6,054 bases of DNA, from assembly GCA_001803565.1 (NCBI GenBank), contig MHDQ01000143.1, positions 1-6,054 of the forward strand, written 5' to 3'. The stretch is from Nitrospinae bacterium RIFCSPLOWO2_12_FULL_45_22. Its GTDB lineage: Bacteria > 2-12-FULL-45-22. Numbering within the stretch: position 1 is the stretch's first letter; the number at the start of each line of letters is the position of its first letter. Of the stretch, positions 5,494-6,054 are shown in pieces. Under the pieces are notes generated by a model, which made no database searches, was not told where the DNA came from, and saw only the letters and a list, made by a program, of their open reading frames with translations. Both the position numbers and the translations under genes were made by a program.

Positions 5494-6054
5494 ATGATAA
5501 AAGAGCTAAATACTTTAAAAGAGATAAGAAATATAAATGAATCATTCCCCTTTACTGATTCGATCCGGGAATGGAAGGAACAAGGAAAAAAGGTCTTAGG
5601 ATATTTATGTACTTACATACCTGAAGAGATTATTTATGCCGGAGGGTTCTTGCCCGTGAGGATAACGGGTGATTCCAGAGAATTGGAGTTAGAAGAGGCT
5701 AATGCCTATCTCTATATTTATACCTGCTCTTTTGCCCGGAGCTGCCTGCAACTTGCTTTAAAAAATCAATACGATTTCCTGGATGGGTTTGTGGGCTGTT
5801 CGACCTGCGATCCCATACGGCGCCTCGCTGATGTCTGGGAAAAATATTTAACTACCCCTTTTTTGCACGTCCTTACTATACCCCGAAAATCCTCCCCCGA
5901 TGCCCATAAGTTGTACCAAAACCAAGTAGAGATATTCAAAGAAAAAGTGGAGGATTTCTTTGGGGTAAAAATTACGGAGGATGACCTAAAAGGGGCCATA
6001 GAGGTATATAACAAGAATAGAGAACTCCTGACAAAGCTATATGAGCTGAGGAAA
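5494..6054 (+). CDS. 2-hydroxyacyl-CoA dehydratase subunit (HgdB/FldB/BcrC family), partial, C-terminus beyond right edge
   Basis: 187 codons are visible from the ATG, with GGGAG at 5480-5484, 9 nt upstream, as ribosome site. The family dehydrates (R)-2-hydroxyacyl-CoA to enoyl-CoA, or reduces aromatic CoA esters, using [4Fe-4S] clusters and ATP-driven electron injection by a separate activator; it is cytosolic and oxygen-sensitive. Family marks: GYLCTYIPEEIIYAGGFLPVRI (residues 36-57), YTCSFARSCLQL (76-87) and DFLDGFVGCSTCDPIRR (94-110). Cysteines at 39, 78, 84, 102 and 105 include the likely cluster ligands; C39, C78 and C105 sit where ligands are expected. Family members are usually about 370-430 residues, so roughly half is present. 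The partner subunit and activator should follow beyond the edge. The CoA-transferase genes upstream fit a FldA/HadA-like supply of the CoA ester. The 236-bp gap with inverted repeats suggests its own control. An aromatic-CoA reductase subunit is the alternative within the family. Confidence 0.9.
   Translation, partial: MIKELNTLKEIRNINESFPFTDSIREWKEQGKKVLGYLCTYIPEEIIYAGGFLPVRITGDSRELELEEANAYLYIYTCSFARSCLQLALKNQYDFLDGFVGCSTCDPIRRLADVWEKYLTTPFLHVLTIPRKSSPDAHKLYQNQVEIFKEKVEDFFGVKITEDDLKGAIEVYNKNRELLTKLYELRK

Noticed and set aside
5766-6014. 82-codon minus-strand frame inside the dehydratase gene
   Set aside because: It is antisense to a clear 2-hydroxyacyl-CoA dehydratase frame with conserved cysteine motifs.

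Overview
The window looks like a chromosomal piece of a strictly anaerobic bacterium that ferments or syntrophically degrades organic or amino acids. The pointers are a 2-hydroxyacyl-CoA dehydratase subunit (an oxygen-sensitive iron-sulfur family), class III CoA-transferases, an old-yellow-enzyme reductase with a cysteine cluster, strong AGGAGG-type ribosome binding sites and moderate-to-low GC. A clostridial-type Bacillota is a reasonable guess, but no phylogenetic marker is present, so this is inference.

Layout. Positions 1-1350 hold a minus-strand operon: an unrecognised 98-residue helical protein, then, 7 nt downstream, an old-yellow-enzyme/2-enoate-reductase-like flavoprotein that runs off the left edge. 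Positions 1360-2283 are about 920 bp with no convincing gene. This stretch carries possible promoters for both directions and a 251-bp nested inverted repeat resembling a small non-autonomous mobile element. Positions 2284-4808 hold two tandem plus-strand CaiB/BaiF CoA-transferase genes of 414 codons each, about 58 % identical by hand alignment. Positions 4847-5257 are the wreck of a third tandem copy. It keeps a ribosome binding site and ATG but has lost the first half of the gene, including the catalytic region, plus a second internal block of about 80 codons. Positions 5258-5493 are an intergenic region rich in inverted repeats, including a clean TTAAGG-A5-CCTTAA palindrome. Positions 5494-6054 hold the 5' part of a 2-hydroxyacyl-CoA dehydratase subunit gene that runs off the right edge.

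How it may work together. In known pathways (phenyllactate FldA/FldBC, 2-hydroxyisocaproate HadA/HadBC) a class III CoA-transferase activates a 2-hydroxy acid to its CoA thioester, the dehydratase makes the 2-enoyl-CoA, and a reductase may saturate the double bond. The plus-strand genes fit the first two steps, and the divergent flavoprotein could act on an enoate or enoyl-CoA. The substrate cannot be read from the sequence. Serial duplication of the CoA-transferase, with one copy decaying, is the most distinctive feature. I see no clear sign of a wholly new system.
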